Of a stretch of DNA of 64,000 nucleotides, positions 49,315 through 57,650 are shown in pieces. Location of the stretch: contig NZ_JADIJC010000001.1 of assembly GCF_015278255.1 (NCBI RefSeq), forward strand, positions 434,001 to 498,000, in the 5' to 3' direction. Made by a program: the position numbers and the translations under genes. The notes under the pieces are model-generated. The model had not been told where the DNA came from, did no database searches, and saw only the letters and a program-made list of their open reading frames with translations. Numbering within the stretch: the first letter of the stretch is position 1; each line of letters opens with the position of its first letter. This DNA comes from Microbacterium hibisci (lineage in GTDB: Bacteria > Actinomycetota > Actinomycetes > Actinomycetales > Microbacteriaceae).

Positions 49315-50637
49315 TCATGCGTCAATGCCCGCGAACACCTCATCGAGCGCGTCGGCCGCGATTTCGACAATGAGGTCGGGGCGCTTCGCGTAGTGGCCTT
49401 CGGTGATCGCCGCGTCACTGTGCCCGAGCAGATCGCGTGCGACCTCGACGCCGGCCGTGTTCGATACCGCCGCGGCGACGGCCTTGCGGAGGCTGCGGAA
49501 GGTGAGGTGCTCGGCGTCGACCCCAATAGCCAAGAGCTCCGGTTGGAACTCGCGGCGGAACATCCGTAGCAGCTCCCCGATTGCGCTGGGGTCGCGCGGA
49601 CGGCCGCGCTCGGTGGTGAACAGCACGTCGTCGGGATTCCGTTCTGGATCGGGAACGTGGCTGGCCATGAGTTCGCTCAGCACCTTGGCCGCGAACTTCG
49701 GAACGCGAACCCAACGCTTCTGCCGCTCCGCCTTGGGCGAGTCCTGGCGGAACAGGCCGCGGGACTTCGTGCGAACCATCGTCCCCCCGACCCAGACGAG
49801 CGCCTCCATCGTGAGGCTTCCATCCGGCTGCTCCACCGCCTCGAACCGCACGTCCTGGAACCGGATCGCAATCGGCTCCGCGGTTCTCTCGGAAGTGCCG
49901 AGCGTGATGAGGATGTAGTCGGCGAGCAGCTTGTAGTTGGGCCGCCGGCCCACCGGATACCGCGCCCGGTGTCGCGCCGGCCACACGTCGCGGATGAGGT
50001 GGAGGATGTACTTGACCTGCACCGCGTCAAGTTCGAAGTACACCGTGTTCGGCTCATCCGCTCGCCGGGTCGCACGGATGGGGTTCGCCACGACAACCGC
50101 TCCGTACCGTGTCTGCTGGATCGACCCGGCAGCCGAGAAATGTCCCTGCTGGATCGCCCAATCGAACATGAGCGACATCACGTTACGTACCTTGTTCGCG
50201 GTCGTCACCGACTTCTCCCGTGCGATGTCCATGAGCAGCCCGTCGGCGCGATCAGCGGTGATGTCGGCGATACGGATGGCTCCGGCGCGCGGGGTGACAT
50301 GCGCTCGGACCACCGATGCGTAGCCATCGACGGTCTGCTCGCGGCGTTGGCGCAGCACTCGCGGGTCGTCGTCGTGATACGCCGTCTTCAGCCACGCCGT
50401 CGCCAACTCCGCGACGGTCATGAGCTGCGTGCGTCGTGCCAGGACTCGACCGACGGCAACATCGGCCGCTTCCTGCAATGCGGCCAGCGCCTCGGCTTCG
50501 GTCGCTCCGCTGCCGCTCGGACGACGCTCGCGCCCGTTGCCGTCGTGGACGCGTCCTCGCGCGATGACCAGACCGCTCCCTTCAACGGTGTACGTCACCT
50601 TGCCGAGTTCGCCGAGCGCGCGCTTCGGCCGCGCCAT
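49315..50637 (-). CDS. int: Site-specific tyrosine recombinase (island integrase)
   Basis: A 440-residue integrase, probably catalysing insertion of the island at glnA1. It has an N-terminal arm-binding part, a core-binding SAM-like domain (about 70-180, MTVAELATAWLKTAYHDD, ADGLLMDIAREKSVTTANKVRNVMSLMFDW by its core NKVRNVMSLM) and a catalytic domain with Arg in LGTSERTAEPIAIRF, box II LTFRSLRKAVAA, LLGHSDAAITEGHYAKR (His and nucleophile Tyr). The usual box II His appears as Arg. The start overlaps the excisionase stop by one base (TGATG). It is near full length for the family. Confidence 0.92.
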   Translation of the reverse strand: MARPKRALGELGKVTYTVEGSGLVIARGRVHDGNGRERRPSGSGATEAEALAALQEAADVAVGRVLARRTQLMTVAELATAWLKTAYHDDDPRVLRQRREQTVDGYASVVRAHVTPRAGAIRIADITADRADGLLMDIAREKSVTTANKVRNVMSLMFDWAIQQGHFSAAGSIQQTRYGAVVVANPIRATRRADEPNTVYFELDAVQVKYILHLIRDVWPARHRARYPVGRRPNYKLLADYILITLGTSERTAEPIAIRFQDVRFEAVEQPDGSLTMEALVWVGGTMVRTKSRGLFRQDSPKAERQKRWVRVPKFAAKVLSELMASHVPDPERNPDDVLFTTERGRPRDPSAIGELLRMFRREFQPELLAIGVDAEHLTFRSLRKAVAAAVSNTAGVEVARDLLGHSDAAITEGHYAKRPDLIVEIAADALDEVFAGIDA

Positions 50638-50861
50638 CAGTCGGCCGCCCTATCCATCGGAGCCACGATCCGCCCTGCGATGAACGCCTCGATATCCTCA
50701 TCGCGGTAGCGGACGTTGTGCGCCGAGAGTGCGACGAACGGCAATCCGAGACCTCGGCTGCGCGCGCGCTCCGTCCGCCAGTCAGCGAGCGTCCTGATGG
50801 GGATGCCCGTATAGTCGGCAAGCTCCTGGGCAGTCCAGAGGCGAGGGCGGTCAGCGCTCAT
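50637..50861 (-). CDS. xis: Excisionase-like helix-turn-helix protein
   Basis: A 74-residue winged-helix DNA-binding protein of the excisionase/MerR type: LWTAQELADYTGIPIRTLADWRTE holds the recognition helix and VRYRDEDIEAFIAG the usual tail. It should bend attachment-site DNA and bias the integrase toward excision. ATG 50861 (MSADRPRL) was chosen because it gives the family length. It overlaps int by one base, so both are expressed together from the right island end. Confidence 0.85.
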   Translation of the reverse strand: MSADRPRLWTAQELADYTGIPIRTLADWRTERARSRGLGLPFVALSAHNVRYRDEDIEAFIAGRIVAPMDRAAD

Positions 50862-50930
50862 ATCAAACAGGTAGGCGGCACCTCCCGTAGACCCCCAGGA
50901 AGACCCGTAGGACGGCCAAGAATCGGCAAA

Positions 50931-50948
50931 ACGGACAGGTTCTCGGAC
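50931..50948 (+). repeat. Right copy of an 18-bp end repeat (possible arm site)
   Basis: ACGGACAGGTTCTCGGAC differs by one base from the left copy at 36220-36237. It lies 70 bp upstream of the xis start, where Int or Xis binding could also regulate their own expression. Confidence 0.55.
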
Positions 50949-51049
50949 AGCCGCAGCAGCGACCCACCCCATGCTCAGCATCGCACTTCCCTGAGTTTGC
51001 AAGGGAGTACGATCCTGTGGAACACCCTCCGAATCTCAGATCCTAAAGC

Positions 51050-51071
51050 CGAGCTGTACTTCGGCGTCTGA
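51050..51071 (+). other. attR: second 22-bp core
   Basis: An exact copy of the last 22 bases of glnA1, now without the gene in front. Translated in the glnA1 frame it still reads ELYFGV and stop. It marks the right edge of the island. Confidence 0.85.
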
Positions 51072-51083
51072 CGTTCCGGCATG

Positions 51084-51116
51084 AGGAAGGGCCCTGGGTG
51101 ACCAGGGCCCTTTCCT
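51084..51116. terminator. Original glnA1 terminator, displaced by the island
   Basis: AGGAAGGGCCCTGG (51084-51097), a GTGA loop and a 15-base arm CCAGGGCCCTTTCCT give a strong stem with one bulge, 13 bp after the attR stop codon. It must have ended glnA1 transcription before the island inserted. Confidence 0.8.
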
Positions 51117-51210
51117 GTTGACGGATGCCGCCACCCCGGGCGCGCCCCAGCGCGGGCGCCTATGCTGTACGGGCGCCTGCGCGCCCCGACCGATCGAAAG
51201 CGAGCCCGGC

Positions 51211-51960
51211 ATGCCCGCGCGAACCGCCGCGACGACACGACCCCGTCGCGCGCGCCGGGCGAGGCCGGCGGGATCGCGGGGCCGGAAGCCGCAGCCACGA
51301 CGGGCGCGTCAGTCGCGTCGTGGGGGTCTCGTCATCGCCGCGATCGCGGTGCCGGTCGCACAGGTGGCCGCGCTCCTGCTCGGGGGCGCACTCCTGGCCG
51401 GCGCACTTCGCGGTGTTCTCGAGAGCGACTTCTCCCTCCGCTCGGCGGAGCCGATCGTGCAGCCTCCCCCGCCGATCCTCGAATCGCGAATCTCCGGCTA
51501 CGGCGTCGAGCAGCTCGCCCACGCGTGCACGATCCTCGCCGCCGGCAGGGACCTGGGGTTCGACCAGCGGGACCAGACCATCGCGGTGATGACGGCGATG
51601 GGCGAGTCGTCGCTGCGCAACATCGACTACGGCGACTGGGAGACGAGCGCCGTGACCAATCCGGACGGCTCGCGCACCACGTCGATCGGCCTCTTCCAGC
51701 AGCAGGACTCGTGGGGCCCGCGCGAAGCGCGCCTGGACCCCTACACGGCCGCGAGCGTGTTCTACCGGGCGATGGCGGAGCGGGTGCCGGACCGTGCCGC
51801 GATGGAGCCCACGCTCGTCGCCCACCACACCCAGATCAACGCCGACCCGTATCACTACGCGCGGTACTGGGACCGCGCAGTGCGGGTCGTCGCCGCGGTG
51901 TCGGGGGCGCCGCTCGAGGGCGACCGCACCGACGGCATCCCCCTCTGCCCTGCCGCCTGA
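51211..51960 (+). CDS. Membrane-anchored lysozyme-like (transglycosylase-like) protein
   Basis: A 249-residue protein. A very basic N-terminal tail of about 35 residues precedes one hydrophobic segment (about 42-67, VIAAIAVPVAQVAALLLGG). The outer domain contains LAHACTILAAGRDLGFDQRDQTIAVMTAMGESSLRNIDYGD, cited by its core MGESSLRNID, then SIGLFQQQDSWGPREARLDP. These resemble the catalytic-Glu helix and Gly-Leu-Phe-Gln-Gln loop of lytic-transglycosylase-like folds seen in actinobacterial cell-wall proteins. A role in peptidoglycan turnover is inferred. ATG 51211 lies before the basic tail. Confidence 0.7.
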   Translation: MPARTAATTRPRRARRARPAGSRGRKPQPRRARQSRRGGLVIAAIAVPVAQVAALLLGGALLAGALRGVLESDFSLRSAEPIVQPPPPILESRISGYGVEQLAHACTILAAGRDLGFDQRDQTIAVMTAMGESSLRNIDYGDWETSAVTNPDGSRTTSIGLFQQQDSWGPREARLDPYTAASVFYRAMAERVPDRAAMEPTLVAHHTQINADPYHYARYWDRAVRVVAAVSGAPLEGDRTDGIPLCPAA

Positions 51961-52023
51961 CCCGCGCGGCCGGAGTCGTCCGACACCGCGGCGAGCGGTG
52001 ACCCGCCGGGCTGCGGCATCCGT

Positions 52024-55000
52024 CTATCCGTAGAAGAGCTTCTCGAAGACGCGGCGGGCGCGGCGCGTCGCTCCGAGGTAGTCCTCCTCGACCTGCGTCG
52101 CCGACCGCGGCGGGTACTCGAGCAGCCGGCCGATGCCGTCGAGCTTCTTGCGGTCGACGGGGAGCACATCGCTCGTCTGCCCCGACAGGAGCGTGTTGGC
52201 CGAGCGCAGGCGACTCGCGAGCCGCCACGCCTCGGCGAGCCTGTCCGCGGAGCTCGCGGGGAGGAGGCCGGCGTCCACGGCGGCGCGCAGCGCGTCGAGG
52301 GTCGAGGTCGTGCGCATGCCCGGCACCTCGTGCGCGTGCTGCAGCTGGAGCAGCTGCACGAGCCACTCGACATCGCTCAGAGATCCGGGCCCCAGCTTGA
52401 GGTGACGCGACGGGTCGACGCCCTGCGGCAGCCGCTCGCTCTCGACGCGGGCCTTGATCCGCTTGATCTCGCGGGTGGCCGCGAGATCCACCTTCTCGGG
52501 GTAGCGCACCTGGTCGGCGAGCCGCATGAAGTCGCCGATGAGCTTGACACTGCCTGCGACGCCGCGCGCGCGCAGCAGCGCCTGCGCCTCCCACGACAGC
52601 GCCCACCGGCGATAGTACTCCGCGTACGCGTCCAGGGAGCGCGCGAGGGGGCCGTTGCGCCCTTCCGGGCGAAGGTCGGCGTCGAGCTCGAGCGGCACGC
52701 GGTGGTCCTCCGAGTGGGTGCGCAACGCGGCGACCAGCTTGAGCGCGAGCTCGTGCGCCCGCTGCGGGTCCACGCCGTTCGGGCGGTAGACGTACATGAC
52801 GTCGGCGTCGGAGCCGAACCCGAGCTCGGCGCCGCCGAAGCGTCCCATCGCGATCACCGAGAAGTCGAGTGCCGCATCCTCCGGCGGCACGACCTCGCGC
52901 CGCACCGCACGCAGCGTCGCCTGGATCGTCACCTCGGTGATGGTCGTCAGCGCCTCGGCGACCTCTTCGATCGTGACGCTGCCGAGGATGGCGGCCATCG
53001 CGATCCGCAGCTGCTCGCGCCGGCGCAGCGCGCGCACCGAGCGCATCGCGTCGGTGATGGTCTGGTGGCGGGTCTGGATCGCCCGCGCCTCCTGCTGCAG
53101 GGCGGTGCCCGAGCGCGGCCGCAGCAGCTCGGGATCGTCGAGCCAGGCCGCCGATTCAGGGATCCACTCGATGAGCTCGCCGACGTAGCGCGAGCCGGAC
53201 AGCACCCGCGAAAGGCTCTCCGCGGCGCCGGACGAGTCGCGCAGCATGCGCAGGAACCAGTGGGTGTCGCCCAGGCGCTCGCTGAGTCGGCGGAATGCCA
53301 GCAGTCCGTAGTCCGGGTCGACGCCATCGGCGAACCATCGGATCATGACGGGCATCAGGTGGCGCTGGATCGTCGCCTTGCGGCTGAGGCCCGTCGTCAG
53401 GGCGGCGATGTGCCGCAGGGCACCGGCGGGGTCGGCGAAGCCGATCGCGGCGAGGCGGTCGTGCGCCTGCTCGGTCGACAGCTGCCGCTCGTCGGCGGGG
53501 AGCGCCGCGACCGCCGACAGCAGCGGTCGGTAGAAGAGCCGCACGTGGATGTCGCGGACCTCGCGCTTGACCGACTCCCACAGGTTCCACACGCCCTCGG
53601 CCGTCTCGGCGAGACCGGTGGCCCGCGCGAGGACCCGGAGGTCTTCGGGGCGCGCGGGCATCAGGTGCGTGCGACGCAGCTGACGCAGCTGCACGCGATG
53701 CTCGAGCAGGCGCAGCACGCGATAGTCGCGTGAGAAGGCGGATGCCTCGGCCCGGCCGATGTACCCCTCGGCGACCAGCGCCTCGAGCGCGGCGAGAGTG
53801 CCGCGCTGACGGATGCGGTCGTCGGAGAGGCCGTGGACGAGCTGGAGGAGCTGGACCGTGAACTCGATGTCTCGGATGCCGCCCGGGCCGAGCTTGAGCT
53901 GGTAGGGCACGTCCGCGGCGGGGATGTGCTCGGTGACGCGTTCGCGCATGCGCTGCACGCTGTCGACGAAGTTCTCGCGGGCGGCGCTCGTCCACACTTT
54001 GGGCTGGACGGCGTCGATGTAGGCCTGAGCGAGTTCTTCGTCGCCCGCGATCGGGCGCGCCTTGAGCAGGGCCTGGAACTCCCAGCTCTTGGCCCACCGG
54101 TCGTAGTAGGCCAGGTGCGAGTCGAGCGTGCGGACGAGGGCGCCCTGCTTGCCCTCCGGACGCAGGTTGGCGTCGACCTCCCACAGTGGCGGTTCGATCT
54201 CGACGCCCGAGATGCCGCGCATGGTCTGCACGGCGAGGCGTGTGGCGATGTCGACGATGCGGCTCTCGCCGACCTCCTCGATCGCGGCGTCCTCTCCCCC
54301 GCCGACGAAGATGACGTCGACGTCGCTCACGTAGTTCAGTTCGCGCGCACCCGTCTTGCCCATGCCGATGACCGAGAGCTTCGTCGCCGCCACCTGGTCG
54401 CGCGGGAAGAGCCCGGCGCCGACGGCGCCGCCCGAGACACGGGTGCGGGCGACCGCCAGCGAGGCTTCCAGGGCAGCGCCCGCGGCATCCGCCAGCGCCG
54501 CCGAGACGGCCGCGATCTCGTCGACCGGAGAGCCGCTGAGGAGGTCGTACGCGGCGATGCGCGCCAGCATCCGCCGGTAGCGCACCCGCAGCGCCACCCA
54601 CGCGCTCTCACCGCCTTCGGCGGCGAAGCCCTCGACCGCGCCGACGGATTCGAGCAGCTCGCTGCGGAGCTCCGCGTCGGTGGGCAGGCGCTCGCCCGCG
54701 TCGCCGAGCTGATCGACCTCGGACGGGTGCCGGAAGAAGAACTCGCCGAATCCCGTGGACGCCCCCAGCAGGGCCCACAGTGCCCGCCAGGCCGACGACC
54801 GCGACAGGGCCCGGCGGACGGGAGCGGCGTCGCGACGTGCCAGCCGGGTGAGCGCGTGCAGCGCTTCATCCGGGTCGGCGGCCACCGCGACCGCGTCGAG
54901 CAGCGTCTCGCGCGGCGCGCCGATGAGTGCCGACAGCTCGTCGAGGAGATCCTCGGCGTCGGCGAGGCGGCTGAAGCCCAGGCGTGCGAGCGGGGTGAGG

Positions 55001-55026
55001 GAACCCGGCCTTTCGCTCGCGGTCAT
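52024..55026 (-). CDS. glnE: Bifunctional glutamine synthetase adenylyltransferase/deadenylyltransferase
   Basis: A 1000-residue enzyme that adds AMP to, and removes it from, glutamine synthetase. It has two nucleotidyltransferase domains: an N-terminal one with GMGKTGARELNYVSDVDVIFVG (adenylyl-removing) and a C-terminal one with AMGRFGGAELGFGSDADVMYVY (adenylylating), each with the Asp-x-Asp metal site. Each is followed by a helical GlnD/GlnE-associated domain. Its expected target is Tyr402 of GlnA1. It lies 13 bp after glnA2 and forms an operon with it. Confidence 0.96.
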   Translation of the reverse strand: MTASERPGSLTPLARLGFSRLADAEDLLDELSALIGAPRETLLDAVAVAADPDEALHALTRLARRDAAPVRRALSRSSAWRALWALLGASTGFGEFFFRHPSEVDQLGDAGERLPTDAELRSELLESVGAVEGFAAEGGESAWVALRVRYRRMLARIAAYDLLSGSPVDEIAAVSAALADAAGAALEASLAVARTRVSGGAVGAGLFPRDQVAATKLSVIGMGKTGARELNYVSDVDVIFVGGGEDAAIEEVGESRIVDIATRLAVQTMRGISGVEIEPPLWEVDANLRPEGKQGALVRTLDSHLAYYDRWAKSWEFQALLKARPIAGDEELAQAYIDAVQPKVWTSAARENFVDSVQRMRERVTEHIPAADVPYQLKLGPGGIRDIEFTVQLLQLVHGLSDDRIRQRGTLAALEALVAEGYIGRAEASAFSRDYRVLRLLEHRVQLRQLRRTHLMPARPEDLRVLARATGLAETAEGVWNLWESVKREVRDIHVRLFYRPLLSAVAALPADERQLSTEQAHDRLAAIGFADPAGALRHIAALTTGLSRKATIQRHLMPVMIRWFADGVDPDYGLLAFRRLSERLGDTHWFLRMLRDSSGAAESLSRVLSGSRYVGELIEWIPESAAWLDDPELLRPRSGTALQQEARAIQTRHQTITDAMRSVRALRRREQLRIAMAAILGSVTIEEVAEALTTITEVTIQATLRAVRREVVPPEDAALDFSVIAMGRFGGAELGFGSDADVMYVYRPNGVDPQRAHELALKLVAALRTHSEDHRVPLELDADLRPEGRNGPLARSLDAYAEYYRRWALSWEAQALLRARGVAGSVKLIGDFMRLADQVRYPEKVDLAATREIKRIKARVESERLPQGVDPSRHLKLGPGSLSDVEWLVQLLQLQHAHEVPGMRTTSTLDALRAAVDAGLLPASSADRLAEAWRLASRLRSANTLLSGQTSDVLPVDRKKLDGIGRLLEYPPRSATQVEEDYLGATRRARRVFEKLFYG

Positions 55027-55039
55027 GCGTCAGCCGGTC

Positions 55040-56377
55040 TCAGAGCATCTCGAGGTTGCTCTTGAGCTCGAACGGGGTGACCTGCGAGCGGTACTCCTGC
55101 CACTCGCGGCGCTTGTTGAGGAGCACGTAGTTGAACACCTGCTCGCCCAGCGTCTCGGCGACGAGCTCCGACTCCTCCATGTACTCGAGCGCGTGATCGA
55201 GACTCGCGGGCAACGGTGCGTAGCCGAGAGCCCGGCGCTCGGCATCCGTCAGCGACCAGACGTTGTCCTCCGCCTCGGGAGGCAGCTCGTACTCGTTCTC
55301 GATGCCCTTGAGACCCGCGGCCAGCATGAGGGCGTACGAGAGGTAGGGGTTGGCGGCGGAGTCCAGCGCGCGATACTCCACGCGCGACGACTGACCCTTG
55401 TTCGGCTTGTAGAGCGGAACGCGCACGAGCGCCGAGCGGTTGTTGTGGCCCCAGCAGATGAAGCTGGGGGCCTCGTCGCCGCCCCACACGCGCTTGTACG
55501 AGTTCACGAACTGGTTGGTGACCGCCGAGATCTCGTTCGCGTGACGCAGCAGGCCGGCGATGAAGTGACGACCGACCTTCGACAGCTGGTACTGAGCGCC
55601 CTCTTCGTAGAAGGCGTTGACATCGCCCTCGAAGAGCGACATGTGCGTGTGCATGCCGCTGCCCGGCTTGCCGGTCATCGGCTTCGGCATGAAGGTCGCG
55701 TAGACGCCCTGCTCGATCGCGACCTCTTTGATCACCGTGCGGAACGTCATGATGTTGTCGGCGGTGGTGAGGGCGTCCGCGTAGCGCAGGTCGATCTCGT
55801 TCTGGCCGGGGCCGCCCTCGTGGTGGCTGAACTCGACCGAGATGCCGAGATCTTCCAGCATGCGGACCGAGCGACGGCGGAAGTCGTGCGCGGTGCCTCC
55901 GGGCACGTTGTCGAAGTAGCCCGCCGAGTCGACCGGCTCGGGACCCTCGGTGCCGAACGACGAGGACTTCAGCAGGTAGAACTCGATCTCGGGGTGGGTG
56001 TAGAACGTGAACCCGGCGTCTGCGGCCTTCGCGAGGGTGCGCTTGAGTACGTGACGCGGGTCGGCGACCGCGGGCTGGCCGTCCGGCGTCGTGATGTCAC
56101 AGAACATGCGCGCCGTGGGGTCGATCTCGCCGCGCCACGGGAGGATCTGGAACGTCGTCGGGTCGGGGTGGGCCAGCAGATCCGACTCGTACGATCGGGT
56201 CAGGCCCTCGATCGCCGAGCCGTCGAAGCCGAGCCCTTCGCTGAATGCGCCTTCGACCTCGGCCGGCGCGATGGCGACGGACTTCAGCGTGCCGATCACG
56301 TCTGTGAACCACAGCCGTACGAACTTCACGCCTCGTTCTTCGATGGTCCTCAGAACGAAGTCACGCTGCTTGTCCAT
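55040..56377 (-). CDS. glnA2: Type I glutamine synthetase GlnA2
   Basis: A 445-residue second glutamine synthetase, shorter than GlnA1 and lacking the 25-residue beta-type insert and the Leu-Tyr-Glu-Leu-Pro-Pro-Glu-Glu adenylylation loop; here the loop reads YELPPEAEDNVW. Catalytic segments are intact: HPEIEFYLL, HEGGPGQNEID, GSGMHTHMSLF, NRSALVRVP. This matches actinobacterial GlnA2, usually cotranscribed with glnE. A GGAGAGG site precedes the ATG at 56377. Confidence 0.94.
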   Translation of the reverse strand: MDKQRDFVLRTIEERGVKFVRLWFTDVIGTLKSVAIAPAEVEGAFSEGLGFDGSAIEGLTRSYESDLLAHPDPTTFQILPWRGEIDPTARMFCDITTPDGQPAVADPRHVLKRTLAKAADAGFTFYTHPEIEFYLLKSSSFGTEGPEPVDSAGYFDNVPGGTAHDFRRRSVRMLEDLGISVEFSHHEGGPGQNEIDLRYADALTTADNIMTFRTVIKEVAIEQGVYATFMPKPMTGKPGSGMHTHMSLFEGDVNAFYEEGAQYQLSKVGRHFIAGLLRHANEISAVTNQFVNSYKRVWGGDEAPSFICWGHNNRSALVRVPLYKPNKGQSSRVEYRALDSAANPYLSYALMLAAGLKGIENEYELPPEAEDNVWSLTDAERRALGYAPLPASLDHALEYMEESELVAETLGEQVFNYVLLNKRREWQEYRSQVTPFELKSNLEML

Positions 56378-56437
56378 CGCGTCCTCTCCGGTGCCGCCTA
56401 CGCCCGAGGTGTCCGTACGATCGCGGTCGAAGCCAGA

Positions 56438-56665
56438 CTACTGGTCGTCGCGAGGCTCCTCGGACACCGTGTCGGACCCCCAGGCGTCCTCGCGGGCCTC
56501 CTCGGCGGCCCAGGCGCGCGACCGCTCCCGGATGACGTCGGGAGCCTTCGCCGCCTCTTCGGGGGTGTCGAACGGGCCCGCGCGGTCGGGGGCCGGTGAC
56601 TCGAAGCCCTTCTCGACTTCGCCGGTCTTGAGGTTGTACCAGTACTTGTCGTTGCCGCTGCTCAT
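56438..56665 (-). CDS. Small SPOR-annotated acidic protein
   Basis: A 75-residue protein beginning MSSGNDKYWYNLKTGEVEKG and containing AGPFDTPEEAAKAPDVIRER. Relatives in Microbacteriaceae are annotated as SPOR domain or hypothetical proteins; the aromatic YWYNLKTG start is their hallmark. It has no signal or membrane segment. The function is unknown. GAGGAG lies upstream. It is 60 bp before glnA2 on the same strand and may be cotranscribed. Confidence 0.8.
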   Translation of the reverse strand: MSSGNDKYWYNLKTGEVEKGFESPAPDRAGPFDTPEEAAKAPDVIRERSRAWAAEEAREDAWGSDTVSEEPRDDQ

Positions 56666-56750
56666 CGCCCGCTCCTCGGATCGCGTCGCCGGTGGCCGTC
56701 AGCACGATCCTACTGACGCGGCGCTCCGCAGCGGCGCGGGCCGTCGTCGG

Positions 56751-56756
56751 TAGGCT
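56751..56756 (+). promoter_or_regulatory. Candidate -10 element of ppgK
   Basis: TAGGCT, seven bases, then the ATG at 56764: a leaderless arrangement identical in spacing to pepA and the DUF4191 gene. Confidence 0.45.
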
Positions 56757-56763
56757 GGTCGAC

Positions 56764-57528
56764 ATGGCATCTGACGCGGCACGCGCCGTCGGCGTGGACA
56801 TCGGCGGCACCGGCATCAAGGCCGGCATCGTGGACCTCGAGCGGGGCGAACTGGTCAGTGACCGGGTCAAAGTCGCCACGCCGGAGGGCGCGCACCCCCC
56901 GGACGTGCTCGCCGCGGTCACCGAGGTGCTCTCGACGCTCGGCGTAGCGGACGACTCGTCGGTGCCGCTCGGCGTCGCGTTCCCGGCCATCGTCAAGAAC
57001 GGCCGCACGCTCTCGGCGGCGAACGTCTCGCACGACTGGATCGACTTCGAGGCCGAGAAGTTCTTCGAGGAGGGACTCGGTCGCGATATCCACTTCGCCA
57101 ACGACGCCGACGTCGCGGGGGTCGCCGAAGTCCGCTACGGCGCCGCGAAGGATCAGGCGGGACTCACGATCCTCACCACGCTCGGCACCGGGATCGGCTC
57201 GGCGCTCCTCTACAACGGCGTGCTCGTGCCCAACTCGGAGCTCGGTCATGTTCAGCGCGCGAAGCACGGCAAGGACGCCGAGGCGTACGCCGCGTACTCG
57301 GCGATGGAGCGCCACAGCCTGACGTGGGAGCAGTGGGCCGAGCGGCTGCAGTGGTACTACAGCCACATCGAGTTCCTCTTCAGCCCCGACCTCTTCGTCG
57401 TCGGGGGCGGCGTGTCGAAGCACTCCGACAAGTTCCTGCACCTGCTCGACCTCAAGACGCCGATCGTGCCGGCGGTGCACCGCAACAACGCGGGGATCAT
57501 CGGGGCCGCGGCGCTCGCGCGCGGCTGA
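56764..57528 (+). CDS. ppgK: Polyphosphate glucokinase
   Basis: A 254-residue ROK-type kinase phosphorylating glucose with polyphosphate (and in some species ATP). It has the phosphate-binding GVDIGGTGIKAGIVD, the catalytic Asp in FANDADVAGVAE, TLGTGIGSALLYNG and the glucose/metal region ELGHVQRAKHGKDAE, then VVGGGVSKHSDKF. The usual ROK cysteine cluster is lacking, as is normal for PPGK. The start MASDAARAV is supported by the -10 spacing. It provides glucose 6-phosphate in the cytoplasm. Confidence 0.93.
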   Translation: MASDAARAVGVDIGGTGIKAGIVDLERGELVSDRVKVATPEGAHPPDVLAAVTEVLSTLGVADDSSVPLGVAFPAIVKNGRTLSAANVSHDWIDFEAEKFFEEGLGRDIHFANDADVAGVAEVRYGAAKDQAGLTILTTLGTGIGSALLYNGVLVPNSELGHVQRAKHGKDAEAYAAYSAMERHSLTWEQWAERLQWYYSHIEFLFSPDLFVVGGGVSKHSDKFLHLLDLKTPIVPAVHRNNAGIIGAAALARG

Positions 57529-57650
57529 GGGCGCTCGCCCGCGGCGGAGCCCACACTGCGGCTGAGCCCGTGCTGAGGCGGATCCCGCGCCGCCCGCCGT
57601 CCGCGCGTGGTCGTGGACTCGCGCTGCGGCGCTCACCTGCGGCGGAGGGC

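Larger units (their letters stand above)
36073..51071. mobile_element. Integrative genomic island in the 3' end of glnA1
   Basis: The segment lies between exact 22-bp direct repeats and has an excisionase-integrase pair just inside the right end. The unit that would be excised is 14,977 bp (36,095-51,071 with one repeat). Cargo genes are metabolic, transport and peptidase functions without any plasmid-transfer or phage structural gene that I can see, so it is an integrative island, not a recognisable prophage or ICE. Sites resembling arm-type binding sites lie 126 bp inside the left core and 102 bp inside the right core. The first 360 bp hold no gene, only a hairpin and one of these sites. 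Confidence 0.82.

Noticed and set aside
36073..51071. The island as a prophage or conjugative element
   Set aside because: No capsid, tail, terminase, relaxase or type IV secretion gene could be recognised among its genes.
51984..52000. Terminator between the lysozyme-like gene and glnE
   Set aside because: The stem CACCGC/GCGGTG is only six base pairs and not better than chance at this GC content.
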